From positions 18,190,083-18,254,082 of the forward strand of contig NC_044919.1 of the NCBI RefSeq assembly GCF_003576645.1: a stretch of DNA of 64,000 nt, given 5' to 3'. Under the pieces are notes generated by a model that was not told the origin of the DNA, ran no database searches, and was given only the letters and a program-made list of their open reading frames with translations. Origin of the DNA: Ipomoea triloba. Its lineage: Eukaryota > Streptophyta > Magnoliopsida > Solanales > Convolvulaceae. Shown here piece after piece: positions 11,945 through 24,131 of the stretch. Each line of letters opens with the position of its first letter. Within the stretch, counting starts at the first letter, position 1. The translations under genes were made by a program, and so were the position numbers.

Positions 11945-13945
11945 ATGCCAAGGGTTCCTTCAAAGAGAACAGTGCTTCTTTACAAGAAAGGATATCCCTT
12001 ATTGTTCAATTCAAAAGCTCCCACAACCCCATTCTATAAATTGACAAAGACTCAGCTTTTCTCCACGTACTTATCAAAACTCAACAGGCCACTACAAACT
12101 CATAAACCAAATTTTTGTAATGAGTCCCCAAGTATGGACAATGAACTGAGGAAGGGACCTGGCCTCATCCGCCTCAAAACTGAACCAGAAGAGCTGGCAA
12201 ATGATCAGAGCAATGATGAATTCATCACTGATGTTGAAAAGGTATATAGAATTTTGAAGAAGTTTCACTCTAGGGTTCCAAAATTAGAACTTGCTTTGCA
12301 AGAGTCTGGTGTTGTTGTGCGGTCAGGATTGACAGAACGTGTATTGAACCGTTGTGGTGATGCTGGGAACTTGGGATACAGATTCTTTGTGTGGGCTTCA
12401 AAGCAACCTGGATATAGGTATAGCTATGATGTGTACAAAGCTATGATCAAGATTTTAGGGAAAATGAGGCAGTTTGGAGCTGTTTGGGCTCTTATTGAGG
12501 AGATGAGAAAAGAAAGTCCTCAATTATTATCCCCCGAGGTGTTTGTGATTTTAATGAGGAGATTTGCCTCAGCTAGAATGGTGAAGAAAGCTATTGAAGT
12601 TTTGGATGAGATGCCCAAATATGGTTGTGAACCAGATGAGTATGTATTTGGATGTTTGTTGGATGCTTTGTGCAAGAATGGCAGTGTAAAAGAGGCATCT
12701 ACATTGTTTGAGGAAATGAAATTTAGGTTTAACCCTACAATTAAGCATTTCACATCATTGTTATATGGCTGGTGCAAAGAAGGGAAGCTTATGGAGGCGA
12801 AAGTTGTGTTGGTGAGAATGAGGGAGGCTGGTTTTGAACCTGATATTGTGGTCTATAATAATTTGCTTAATGGGTATGCTGTGGCTGGAAAAATGGCTCA
12901 TGCATTTGATCTTTTGCAGGAGATGAGAAGGAAAGCTTGCTATCCCAATGCAACTTCCTTCACAATTGTAATTCAAGCACTTTGTTCACAAGCAAAGATG
13001 GAGGAAGCTATGAGGGTGTTCATGGATATGGAGAGAAGTGGCTCTGAGGCTGATGTTGTGACATACACCACTTTGATAAGTGGGTTCTGTAAGTTGGGGA
13101 AGACTGATCAAGGCTATGAGCTTCTGGATAGGATGATACAGAAGGGGTATATGCCTAATCAGACTACTTATTTGCACATCATGCTTGCGCATGAGAAGAA
13201 GGAAGAGCTGGAGGAGTGCATGGAACTTATTAAGGAGATGCAGAAGATAGCTATTTTCCCTGATCTCAGCATCTACAACACTGTAATTCGGTTGGCATGC
13301 AAATTGGGAGAAATTGACGAAGGTATGCGAGTCTGGAATGAAATAGAAGCAAATGGGTTAAGTCCAGGGGTTGACTCCTTTGTCATTATGATTAATGGTT
13401 TTATTGAGCAGAGGCGTCTGGTTGAAGCTTGTGATTTCTTTAAAGAAATGATTGGAAGAGGTCTTCTATCAGTTCCTCAATATGGTACTTTGAAAGACTT
13501 ACTAAATTCTCTGCTAAGAGAAGAAAAGCTTGAAATGAGCAAAGGTGTGTGGAGTTGCATTGTGACTAAAGGTTGTGAGCTTAATGTATATGCATGGACA
13601 ATTTGGATTCATGCACTTTTCTCTAAAGGGCATGTGAAGGAAGCCTGCTCATACTGTTTGGATATGATGGATGCTGGTGTGATGCCGCAGCCAGACACAT
13701 TTGCCAAGCTCATGCGCGGTCTAAGAAAGTTGTATAATAGACAGATTGCAGCGGAGATTACAGAGAAGGTTAGGAAAATGGCTGAAGAGCGACAAATAAC
13801 TTTCAAGATGTATAAACGACGCGGGGAAAGGGACTTGAAGGAAAAAGTTAAGGGAAAAACTGATGGAAGGAAGAGGAGAGCTCGTAGGCGCCGTTGGGGC
13901 AGTAACCGCCGGGGCAATCACCGTCTTGAAGCTAACATGTTGTGA
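11945..13945 (+). CDS. P-class pentatricopeptide repeat protein
   Basis: An intronless gene for a protein of 666 residues, as is usual for plant PPR genes. The ATG at 11945 is the first in frame after a GTG-initiated extension. The N-terminus is rich in Lys, Arg, Ser and Thr with almost no acid, consistent with a mitochondrial or plastid targeting peptide. About eleven 35-residue PPR motifs follow from near residue 160, for example EYVFGCLLDALCKNGSVKEA, IVVYNNLLNGYAVAGKMAHA and VVTYTTLISGFCKLGKTDQG. No E or DYW domain is present, so it is P-class; these proteins bind organellar RNA and affect its processing, stability or translation. The tail is strongly basic (KRRARRRRWGSNRRG). It looks orthologous to the Arabidopsis At3g49730/At5g65820 type. 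No break is seen. Confidence 0.95.
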   Translation: MPRVPSKRTVLLYKKGYPLLFNSKAPTTPFYKLTKTQLFSTYLSKLNRPLQTHKPNFCNESPSMDNELRKGPGLIRLKTEPEELANDQSNDEFITDVEKVYRILKKFHSRVPKLELALQESGVVVRSGLTERVLNRCGDAGNLGYRFFVWASKQPGYRYSYDVYKAMIKILGKMRQFGAVWALIEEMRKESPQLLSPEVFVILMRRFASARMVKKAIEVLDEMPKYGCEPDEYVFGCLLDALCKNGSVKEASTLFEEMKFRFNPTIKHFTSLLYGWCKEGKLMEAKVVLVRMREAGFEPDIVVYNNLLNGYAVAGKMAHAFDLLQEMRRKACYPNATSFTIVIQALCSQAKMEEAMRVFMDMERSGSEADVVTYTTLISGFCKLGKTDQGYELLDRMIQKGYMPNQTTYLHIMLAHEKKEELEECMELIKEMQKIAIFPDLSIYNTVIRLACKLGEIDEGMRVWNEIEANGLSPGVDSFVIMINGFIEQRRLVEACDFFKEMIGRGLLSVPQYGTLKDLLNSLLREEKLEMSKGVWSCIVTKGCELNVYAWTIWIHALFSKGHVKEACSYCLDMMDAGVMPQPDTFAKLMRGLRKLYNRQIAAEITEKVRKMAEERQITFKMYKRRGERDLKEKVKGKTDGRKRRARRRRWGSNRRGNHRLEANML

Positions 13946-14681
13946 TGCAGAAACTTAATTCCTTTATGACTTGAAAGAATTTGTTTCAGTAAATTAATTT
14001 AAGAATGCTATATTCTGTTCCCTTCAACAAATGATTTTATGTTCTGTAAGCTCTGTTGTATTTTCATGGGGTTTACTTTTCTCGGTAGCTTTCTGAAGCA
14101 CATAAATCTGCAGTAGAATTGAAACCATGCAAACATGTTTTCTTTACCAACACATCAACAATTGGATTTGAAATTCTTGACTCTCAAGCTATGCTGCATT
14201 GAAATTTCTACTTTCTTGAGAGTGTTACCCATAACACCCAGTAATAACAACATCAGATGCAAGGAAAAATCTACTATCATTGCAGAACTACTGTCAAGGT
14301 ATTTCTGAATAGAGTAATGTTACATTTTCTTCTTAATTTTAGTGGCAATATGTGGTTGGTTCTTTTAATATTTGATTAATGAGTAGTTTTTTTTTTTTAA
14401 TGCAAGGTGAGGTAGGTCAATTTACAGAGTTTTATTTTCATGTCAGGAGGTATGGAGTTTTATTGTTGTGTTAGGAGGTAAAATTAGGAAGGAAAAATAG
14501 TGTTATTCTTCTAAATATCATGCTTCTTTTTAAATTTATGTTGGGGAACTTTTATTGCAAAGTTACTTTTCAATTTCGTGAGATTTGATAGTTTGTTAAT
14601 GTCCTTTGTATATTTATAATTTTATGATAAATTAAATGGTAACCTAAAAAATTCATGTTAATTTATACATTTCCATTTCAG
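13946..14681. other. Spacer between PPR gene and PFK pseudogene
   Basis: Contains the 3' UTR of the PPR gene, presumably, and AT-rich sequence with no recognisable gene. Confidence 0.5.
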
Positions 14682-15470
14682 ACATACAAATCCCTTGAAA
14701 AAGGCCCCGGCATATGTGATAGTCAAGTAAGCTTCTCTGAAGCTCCAATGTAACTGTATTATGTAAGGATGCATATGCCTGTTGGTAATATTAAATTCAT
14801 TGCTTAATAGCTCTATATCATCTTTATTGTTCCAGGAAAACCTTTGTCAGCCCGGAAGACGTTGTAGCTCAAGATGTATGCACTTTCAATTATTGCATGT
14901 ATTTGATTGATCTTTCACTTTATAAAGTTGGTTTGATGATTGCCGTCTTTTTTCTTCAGATTGTTGTTCAGAGAGGCAGTTCGAGGGGTATACATTTTAG
15001 AGGTGCAGGGCCTAGAGAAAAGGTTTTTACTATTTCATTACATTATACTGCTGTTATAGTATTGAAATGAAATCAGATTAGCATGGGTCTAATGCACTCC
15101 TGAAGAAGTGCGTGCTTGTATTGTAACATGTGGTCTTTGCCCAGGAATCAATACTGTTATCCGCGAGATAGTATGTGGCTTAAAATATATGTAAGAAGTC
15201 GATGATGTGCTTGGGATTCAGGTTGGCTAATGTGGAAGCACTTTTAAGGTCATAAACATAGTCCTGTAAGTTTATTTGTTTTTGAACACTAGAGTAAAGG
15301 CCAAAGTCATATATGCATTCTTATGCCCTATTATACCTTATTAATCAATTTATTTATTTATTTATTCTGAAAAGAATTTATTTATTTATTTATTTGTATG
15401 GGTATCTCTTTAATTGTTTTTTATCCTGGATGAGAAGGGCTTATAACATAGGCTTATCCATCATTTGTTG

Positions 15471-15909
15471 GGGGATTGTGATACGAAGCCATGATTATTT
15501 AGGAAGTCTTATTTTATTATAATTACATTACATAGTTTAGATATTAATAAATTACTAAATAATTATTTAACTTCTTCCGTATTACTCATAGTCTTCGAAT
15601 TAGTTTAGAATTAGTTTAGGTAGTTTAATTATTTGGAAGTAAGTTGGAAGATTTTAGCAGATTACTTAGCTTATTTAGTTTATTTGTTGGATTTTACCCT
15701 ATAAAACGGGGAACCAATTTCAATGAAAGGAGGTAGAAATTCAATCCCAAAAAGGGTCTAAGTGAGTTTTGGGTCAATCCAGTGTTTTCTTCTTTTCCTT
15801 TTCCTATTCCCACTATTATTCTTTGTTCTTTTTTCCCTTATGTTTTATTGCCCGGGACGGGAGTAGATAACAGATTGTTATCTCTGGGAAATAAGATGCT
15901 TTCATAGTT
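15471..15909. mobile_element. Retroelement-like insertion flanked by a 10-bp repeat
   Basis: The 10-bp sequence TCATTTGTTG occurs at 15461-15470 and again at 15910-15919. Between them lies 439 bp with an LTR-like layout: an AT-rich start, a TATA-like ACCCTATAAAACGGGG, and a pyrimidine-rich second half. I see no terminal inverted repeats and no coding. A short LTR derivative or other retroposon is possible; the class is uncertain. It lies in an intron of the PFK pseudogene. Confidence 0.4.
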
Positions 15910-16069
15910 TCATTTGTTGATCCATTGAAAGAATGCTATTTAAAGACATCTCTCTTCATGTTAGGAATGAATAATAAAACACTGCATTTAGTGTCCTAAA
16001 GTCTATAAAATTGGTCTACTAATCTTTTTGGCAAAGGTGTAATGTCAACATGACTGTCAATTATTTTTA

Positions 16070-16440
16070 GAGTTAATTCCATTTTTGGTCCTAGTTTATA
16101 GGTGACAATCTACTTTTAGTCATTTTTCAAAACATTTACTTTTGATCCTAGCATTATTGTGGCATGACCATTTTTGGTATTCCATCAACAAAACAGTTTA
16201 AATTTTGTCAAATACAAAAGCATTTCAGTCTTCAAATTTGATTTTTTTTTTCTAAAAAGTAAAATAAAAGATATAGCGGATCAACCTACTTTGTATAAAA
16301 AAGATCAAAATGTCCATTATTTAATAGATGATGACCAAAAATAGTTGTGCAACAATAATACTAGGACCAAATTAGGATGTTTTGATAGAAAGGACTAAAA
16401 GTGGACTGTTACCTTAGGGATTAAAAATGGAATTAACTCA
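16070..16440. mobile_element. Mutator-like MITE with 9-bp TSD
   Basis: A 371-bp element with inverted ends: GAGTTAATTCC at the left and GGAATTAACTC near the right. It is flanked by a perfect 9-bp duplication, TTATTTTTA, at 16061-16069 and 16441-16449. The 9-bp length fits Mutator-like elements. It has no coding capacity and lies in the PFK pseudogene. Confidence 0.85.
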
Positions 16441-16479
16441 TTATTTTTATAATGAGTTTCTAATTCTTAGCTCCTATTT

Positions 16480-16775
16480 CGCAAATTATATTGTGGACCA
16501 TGATCATAGTTGATACTGCAGTTGTGTTGAAAGGAAACTGTAGTTGCACGGAACATAGGTCATTCATCAGTTCAACACAACTGCAGTATCCGTTCAACAC
16601 AATTGTAGTATCTTTTCAACACAACTGTAGTATCCGTTCAACACAACTACAGTTCCAGATTGATGACACGGCCTCTGTTCCGTGCAATTGCAGTTCCCTT
16701 TCAACACAACTGCAGTATCAACCATGACCCATGATCCACAATGCATTGTGGACCATGGTCCACAGTATAACGACT
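16480..16775. mobile_element. Foldback MITE with 10-bp TSD and internal repeats
   Basis: Long inverted arms: TTGTGGACCATGATCATAGT at about 16491 pairs with the reverse complement of the segment ending CCATGATCCACAA at 16741, through the shared core TTGATACTGCAGTTGTGTTG. The 10-bp GCTCCTATTT lies at 16470-16479 and 16776-16785, so I take 16480-16775 as the unit. Inside are four copies of a unit like TTCAACACAACTGCAGTATC. An 18-bp perfect palindrome, TGTGGACCATGGTCCACA, lies at 16747-16764. The TSD length suggests a Mutator-type element. Confidence 0.8.
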
Positions 16776-16971
16776 GCTCCTATTTAGTGCTAACATCATT
16801 GCCTTTTAGTAAGGGAGGTTATAGAGGATTTTACTCAAAAAAACATGAAGTTGATACCAAAAATTGGTAATCATATTCATAAGAGAGGTGATATCTTTCT
16901 TCAGGCTTCTACAGGAGGTCATTATACCTAGAAGATTTTAGACAACATTGAAGACCGTGGAATAAATCAGG

Positions 16972-17022
<51 letters not shown>
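16972..17022. repeat. (TA)n microsatellite
   Basis: About 48 bp of pure TA repeats at the left border of the TIR element that splits the PFK exon. Confidence 0.95.
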
Positions 17023-17025
<3 letters not shown>

Positions 17026-17859
17026 GGGATGGATCCTATGAGACAACCCTATTAGATGAGATAATGAGATCTCATCTCAACCATTTATAAATTTGGAATG
17101 AATGGTTATGATTGATATTAAAATTAAATTATATTAGAACAAAATTAATTGAAAGTGATGAAATTGTAATTTGATTATGATCTTTGATAATGGAAATAAA
17201 TCAAATGTAATAATTTTCATATATTGAGGAATCTTAATCATGGTAACTCAGAATATATTTTTGTAATTTTCTGTGTGATGTTAACAAAAAAATCGTGAGA
17301 AAAGAAGAAGAAATGATATCAGACGTCAAGGTTTCATTAATGGCAGACAACATTTCGTTAATGATCTTTGGTTCATAGGTGTGTGCGTCAATGGCGTTAG
17401 GTGTGTGCAAAACCCTGCGTTTTTTTTTTTTTTTTGTTTTTTAAATTCTTTGGTAGCAGTGCATTTTACTTGGGAAGTGCGTGCAAATTACTATAAAAGC
17501 AAAAACAAGGTTTTGCATGTTTTGTGTATTATTGTACTTTTTTTTTTGGATATCTATAGGTGTGTGCAATAAAGGGTTTGGAACGTTTTGATTAGAGAGA
17601 TTATTTTTGCTAGAATATTCGTAGTGTGTGCGATTGTGATGACGAGCGTGTGTAGGAACCTTGGTAATGTGTGCGTGTGTGACGTTGAGTGTGGGTAAAA
17701 GACTTAATTTATATTTGTGTGCGGTCATGGAGTTAGTGTGTTTTGTTTGTGAATGTAATTTTGAATATTATGGGATACGTATGTATGTGCTCTTGTGAAT
17801 TCGGTTGGGTGCAAAAGTCGGTTAGAATGAATGCCTTTGGGCGATTATTTTAAATTGCG

Positions 17860-18955
17860 AGGAGATACATAAAATACACAGACCCAAATTATTAAATTGC
17901 GAGGAGATACATAAAATACACAGACCCAAATTATAATGGCTAACTACACACACATGCTAAGTCTGTCCCGCACAAACCAAAAAAAAAAATAAAAATTCAT
18001 AGTATAAAGAAATAATTCGTTTAATATATGAAATCTTTTTAAATTGTCAAAGTCATATTCAAACTAAACACACAAACATTTTGGAATTTACATCCAAACC
18101 CATTTCCACTTAATTCCAACACACAAACTAGCCCACACCTAGCACCGAAATGATACGAACACACCTTCATATGTACAGGTAACACACAAACTAGCCAAAT
18201 TTCTCACTAACGCCAAATTGTTAATAACCCGAAATTGAGATTAAGTATGCCAATTCAGATCAACATCAACATATATGCATGAAACACTAAATAATAATAG
18301 TAAAATGCCATCTCAACTGTACGCACACACTTATAACATAAAGTGCACAAACCCAAATTATGATGGGTAACTACGCACACACACCAAGTCTGTCTCGTAC
18401 AAACCAAAAAAAAATTCATAGTATAAAGAAATAATTCGTTTAAAATATGAAATTAATAACATGAAATTGAGATTAAGCATGCCAATTCAGATCAACATCC
18501 ACATAAGTGCATGAAACACTAACACATAATAGTGAAATGTCATCTCAACTGAACGCACACACTTATAACATAAAGTGCACAGACCCGAATTATGATGGGT
18601 AACTACGCACACACGCCAAGTCTATCCTTCACAAACCAAAAAAAAATAAAAAATTCATGGTATAAAGAAATAATTCGTTTATAATATGAAATTTTTTAAA
18701 ATTGTCAAAGTGCCCCGTACAAACAAAAAAAATAAAATATTCATGGTATAAAGAAATAATTCATTTAAAATATGAACTTAATAACCTGAAATTGAGATTA
18801 AGCATGCCAATTCAGATTAACATCAACATATATGCATGAAACACTAACTAATAATAGCGAAATGTCATCTCAACTGAACGCACACACTTATAACATAAAG
18901 TGCATAGACCAATAGCAGAAGGAAACAACTTAAAATAGCACATATTCAAAATGGT
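17860..18955. repeat. Degenerate tandem repeats inside the TIR element
   Basis: Blocks containing ACACACACATGCTAAGTCTG-like sequence, then an A run, then AGTATAAAGAAATAATTCGT, recur around 17941, 18370, 18600 and 18720. Blocks with ATGCCAATTCAGATCAACAT and CATCTCAACTGAACGCACAC recur around 18240, 18480 and 18800. The period is roughly 230-240 bp with partial units. A 48-bp segment is also directly duplicated at about 17855-17935. Confidence 0.8.
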
Positions 18956-19174
18956 ACTAAATTAACACAAAATAAAATTGTCAGAATCTAACTTGCAGAG
19001 TTAAATTTTTTCTCTCTAGCTACGTCTAGGGTTTCATCTTCCTCCTTGGGTTTTCCAGGGTTTTTCTTGTTGTTTTCTTGGTTTTCTTCTGGTGAGGTCC
19101 CCGGTTTTCTTTTTCTGGTTTGTCGGAGTAGGGCTCCGTGCTGTGTTTCTTCCTGAGGTTCACTATCTCTTTGC

Positions 19175-19920
19175 ATGGCGGCTGCGGCATCGCAGAATGG
19201 CATCACGGGTATTACAGCCCGATGGGCTGATATGGTTTTAGAGGATGAGGACGAGGCCTTTGTGCCTGTGGTGTTGGGTGGAACGGAAACAAGGGATAGT
19301 GTGATCGAAACCTGGCCGGTTGTTGGTTGGTTCCTGACCGATAGGATGGTAAAGTTGGAGTATATGAGATAGGTGCTAGAGTCTGTTTGGAAGCCGGTGA
19401 AGGGTGTTCAGATCAGAGGGCTGTAACCTAACTTGTTCATGTTCGTATTCTTCCATGTGACGGATATGCAGTACGTTCTGGACGACGGACATTGGTCATT
19501 TGATAATTACACTCTTGTTTGTAGACAGGTGAAGGACGGTGTTTTGCCCGGAGACGTCCCTCTCGACTCGATCGACATGTGGGTGCAGTTACACGACGTC
19601 CCCATTAGTTATATTTCAAGTGAGATTCTTGAGCAGATTGGGAACTACCTTGGTAGGTATGTTAAAAGCGACGAACGGTTTGCTGGTACCCCGTGGCTTG
19701 ACTTCTACCGTATTCGTGTGGCTTTGCCTGTGAATAAACCACTCAAGCGGCGGATGAAGTTGCTCAAACGTGATAAGACCTAGTGCTGGGTTTCGTTCAG
19801 ATATGAAAGGTTACATAGCTTCTGTTTCTTCTACGGGATGATGGGTCATACCTACAAGTTTTGTCTGAAGGCGAGGGAGGCAGCCATCCCGGTTGAGCAA
19901 TATCCGTTCGGGCCATAATT
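19175..19920 (+). pseudogene. LINE ORF1 (DUF4283 and zinc-knuckle type), broken
   Basis: The first methionine codon, ATG at 19175, begins MAAAASQNGITGITARWADM. The segments WPVVGWFLTDR, PLDSIDMWVQLHDVPISYIS and YVKSDERFAGTPWLDFYRIR match the DUF4283-type RNA-binding ORF1 of plant L1 LINEs. A zinc-knuckle-like stretch follows near 19820-19870 (FYYGMMGHTYKFC, with the first Cys changed to Tyr). In-frame stops occur near 19370, 19425, 19780 and 19918. Confidence 0.8.
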
Positions 19921-20222
19921 GGGTACAGGGCAGCGCGGGGTCCAAGAGCGATTGGCGATAGTTGGTTGGTGCCGGTTAGAGGACCGCCACGGGCGGGCAG
20001 TGATGTGGAGGTGGCTGCCGACGGGCAGGGTAGCACTTTTGCTACTTTGATCTCGGCGGATAGGCAAGAGGCTGAGGTGGGAGTGGTTGTCATGGCTAAG
20101 CGGCGGAGAGAGGGTTCGGGTGGTGGTGTACAGCGCCAGGGGAGTGGTGGTGATGTTGTCATGTCCGAAGTGTCAAAAAACTTGCATATGGCGGGTTCTG
20201 GTTCCCAGGCCCGCCCCTCGTC

Positions 20223-23200
20223 ATGATTACTCTGAGTTGGAACTGTTGTGTCTTTGGCAATCCGCGTACAGTTCGTGAAGTGGTGGACCTGGTGTCTCGT
20301 AAGAAGCCCGAGTTTGTTTTCCTAATGGAAACCAAGGTGGGACGGATGCATGCAGAGCGTCTCCGTGTCAAGCTTGGTTTCGAGGGATTATTTTATGTTG
20401 AAAGTGTTGGTTTAAGTGGAGGTCTGGCTCTATTTTGGAGGAAGAATAATATTGCGCGATTGCTGAGCTTCTCCAAGAATCATGTGGATGTTGAGGTGAG
20501 CATGACATGGCTCGGTGTTTGGAGGATGACTGGTTTCTATGGTTTTCCTGAGCGTGGATGGAGAAGTGCATCATGGGATCTCTTGCGGTCTCTTACAGAC
20601 AGATCCGCTCTTCTTTGGGTGGTTTTGGGGGACTTTAATGATCTCCTTTTCCAGCATGAGAAGCGTGGGGGTAATCCACACCCTGATAGTCTCCTTCGCG
20701 GTTTTGGGGAGGCAATGGATAACTATAGGCTGGTCCAGTTGCCCATGCAGGGCTATCAGTTTACGTGGGAGAGGAGCAAGACACTCTTAACTAGATGGAG
20801 GAGAGGTTATAACAAGGTCTTAGTAAGAGAGGATTGGTGTGGTTTGTTACCAAATGCAAGGGTCACCAACATGTTAACCCGTACTTCTGATCACTCAGCT
20901 TTCTTTCTGGGAGTCAAGGGGGATGAGCGAGCTACTAGTGGTGTTCGTAGGATCTTCAGGTTTGAGATGGCATGGGTCTATGATGAGGGCTGTAGGAAAC
21001 AGGTGGAGGATGCGTGGCAGGAGGGAAGAGAGGCGGGGCTGCTTGGCTGCCTTCAGCTTTGTGGCGAGAAGCTACTCCGCTAGGGTGGGGATCACTTCCA
21101 TAAGTTTGGTGAAAAGATTAGGAAGTTTCGGCAAGATCATCTGTTGTTGAAAGGCCTCTTGGACCCCTACTCCTTAGGGGAATACCAACGTTTTGAGGTT
21201 GAGGTGTGTCAGTTGGATGCTCAGGAGGATGCGTTTTGGAAGCAACGGGCGAAGCATCACTGGTTGAGAGGTGCAGATGCCAATACTAAATTCTTCCACA
21301 GGTATGCTTCTGCTCGTAAGAAGAAGAACACTATCTCTAGGTTAAAGAATGACTCTGATGTGTGGGTGGAGGGGGAGGGTTTGAATATTGTTGTGCTTGA
21401 TTATTTTCTTGATATTTTTGCATCAAATATTTCTACCTCCTCTGTGGATACTTTTGTTGCATCTATAGCCCCCCGTGTCTCTCAGGAGCAGAATGTAGCC
21501 CTTCTTAGGCCTTTTGAGGCGGAGGAAGTTAAGGCTGCTCTTTTTTCTATGTTTCCTGATAAAGCCCCTGACCCTGATGGCATGAATCCGAGATTTTATC
21601 AGCATTATTGGGATGTGGTGGGAGGTGATGTCTCTTCTTTTGTGCTTAAATGTCTGAATGAGTGCTCCTTTCCGGTTGGCCTTAGTGATACGAATGTTGT
21701 GCTTATCCCTAAGAAGGACTATCCGGAAAGGGTGTTTAATCTTCGCCCTATAGACCTGTACAATGTGGTTTACAAGATCATGGCCAAGATGGTGGCTAAT
21801 AGGATGAAGCCTTTGCTGCAGAGGTGGGCCATATCCTCAATAGGAAGCAATGTGGTGTGTTAGGTTGGGGCGCACTTAAGTTGGACATGGCTAAGGCCTA
21901 TGACCACATGGAGTGGCCCTTTCTGCGTAATATGTTGTTGGCATTGGGTTTTTCTGTTGAGTGGGTAGATTTGGTTATGCTTTGCGTGACCACGGTCTCC
22001 TACAACTTTCTAGTCAATGGGAGGAATGCTGAGTTGGTTGTCCCCACTCGTGGTATTCGGCAGGGAGACCCCTTTTCCCCGTATTTGTTCATTATTTGTG
22101 CTGAGGGCCTTTCTTTGTTATTACAGCAGGCTGAGGCTAGAGGGGCTTTTCATGGGTGTAGGGTGGCAAGGGGAGCTCCCCATGTTTCGCATTTGTTTTT
22201 TGCAGATGATAGTCTCTTGTTCTTCAAAGCAACTGCTTAAGAGGCAAGAGCAGTCAAGCAGTGTCTTGTTGATTATGAGAAAATGTTTGGGCAGGCAGTG
22301 AACTTCCACAAATCTAGTGTGTGTTTTAGCAGGAACACGACTGGGGATGTAGAAGTGGCACTGTTGGGTGTTGTTCATGTTCCTAACTTTGGAAAGTATT
22401 TGGGCCTCCCATCTTTTGTTGGGAGGGAGAAAAGGGCAGTGTTTTCGTATATTGAGGATAAGATCAAGCACAGGATTAGCTCGTGGAGTAAGAAGCTTAT
22501 TTCACAGGCAGGGAAGGAGGTTCTACTGAAGAGTGTGGCTTAGTCTATGCCTACATTTTCCATGAGTGTTTTCCTACTACCTGAGTCGGTCTGTTTATCA
22601 ATTGAGAGAGCTATGAACCGGTATTGGTGGGGGTTTGGAAATTAGAAGGGTATACATTGGAAGGCTTGTGATCGTCTGTGTGTTCCCAAGAAATATGGTG
22701 GGTTGGGGTTGAAGGATTTGAGGGTTTTTAATCTGGCAATGTTAGGCAAACAAGCCTGGCGTTTTCTTACGCGACCTCATTCCCTAGTAGTAAGGATTTA
22801 CAAGGCCAGGTATTTCCCCAAAACCTCTTTTATTTATGCTACTCTGGGTAGTTGCCCAAGTTTCTGCTGGGGGAGTATTATGTCTGCCCATGAGCTAATT
22901 TGCAGTGGAGTTAGGAGGAGAGTAGGGGATGGGAAATCAACCTTAATTTGGGGGCACCCCTGGCTACCAGATGAGTCTAGTCCAATGATACAGACAGCTA
23001 TGCCCCATGAGCTTAAATGGTTCTTTGGTTTTTGTGCTTATTGATCCGACTTATGGTGCATGGGATCCTATTGATGTGGAGCACATCTTGAAAGTTCCGG
23101 TCAACCCTATTTATGAAGACTCTTGGTTTTGGCTTGGGAATCCAGGGGGCTGCTACACGGTGAAATATAGGTATAGATGCATTATTGGAGATTTCGAGAG

Positions 23201-24131
23201 TAACCAGGGAACTTTTGATAAGTGCTTACATCTTTGGAAAATTAAATGCCCTGCAAAATGGAGAACTTTTATGTGGAGAGCCCTTACCAATGTTCTTCCC
23301 ACTACTAGTAATTTGCTTATAAAGAGGGTAGATGTAGATTCATCATGCCCAATGTGTGGCAATATGCATGAAAACACTATGCACTCTCTTCTTTTGTGTG
23401 ATTTTTCAAGTCTAGTTTGGCATGAGTCTTCCTTGTATATTTCTAATGTGGTTGGGAATGATTTTGGTGTGTGGTTTGCTAATGAAATATCTGTGCTAAC
23501 GGAGGATGATATTATTGTTGCTGTAGCAAATTTGGAAATCAAGAAATATGGCAGTGTGGGAGGGATACTTGTCGCGTCTGAAGTTTGTGCGGCGGTCTGC
23601 CCAGGCAGCGGCGTCAGGTTCATGCAATGCATTCTCAGCAGCAGTTACCTACGCCCATGTTGTTGCATGCAGCTGACGCCCCTCTTCATTGCTACTTCGA
23701 CGACAGCTTTCAAGCTCACTCACGGAGGCGTACAGTTGGTGCGGCCTTGTTCGCACAAAGGCGAAAGTTTTATAGCGGCGTTCAATGCTCATCTCCCGGC
23801 TTGTTAATCGCCTCTTATGGCGGAATCATTGGCTTGCAAAGAGGTCCTATCATGGCTCAAATTACTGGGTATAGCTTCAGTGCATGTCTACACCGACTGT
23901 TCTAGTCTCAATAATTTATTAATTGCGCCTCATATTAGTCTTTTATCCTATGTTGATTTTTCCATTGATGCCTCTAGGGTCATTATGTCTTCTTTTATTA
24001 ATTGCTCAGTTAGTTTTGTGCCTAGAACTGCTAATCGAGCAGCACACACTCTTGTTGCGTTGGCTTTCTCGCAGGATAGTTCGATGTATTGGGATTCACT
24101 CCCCCTTGACTCTATTTCCGAGTTGATTTAA
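20223..24131 (+). pseudogene. LINE ORF2: endonuclease, RT, RNase H, broken
   Basis: Domains in order: an APE-type endonuclease (about 20223-20920) with SWNCCVFGNPRTV, METKVG and LGDFNDL; reverse transcriptase (about 21520-22240) with DKAPDPDGMNPRFYQ, LKLDMAKAYDHMEW and FADDSLLFF; a zf-RVT segment (about 23235-23420) with WKIKCPAKWRTFMWRAL and CPMCG; and an RNase H-like domain (about 23680-24100) with HVYTDCSSL and FVPRTANRAAH. TAG at 21081-21083 and TAG at 21861-21863 interrupt it. A shift of frame near 21820 appears to come with a deletion of part of the RT fingers. More stops lie near 22238, 22541 and 23042. It cannot make an active enzyme. Confidence 0.9.

Noticed and set aside
20087..20278. 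Short frames overlapping the ORF1-ORF2 junction of the LINE
   Set aside because: They are out of frame with recognised LINE domains and have no similarity of their own.
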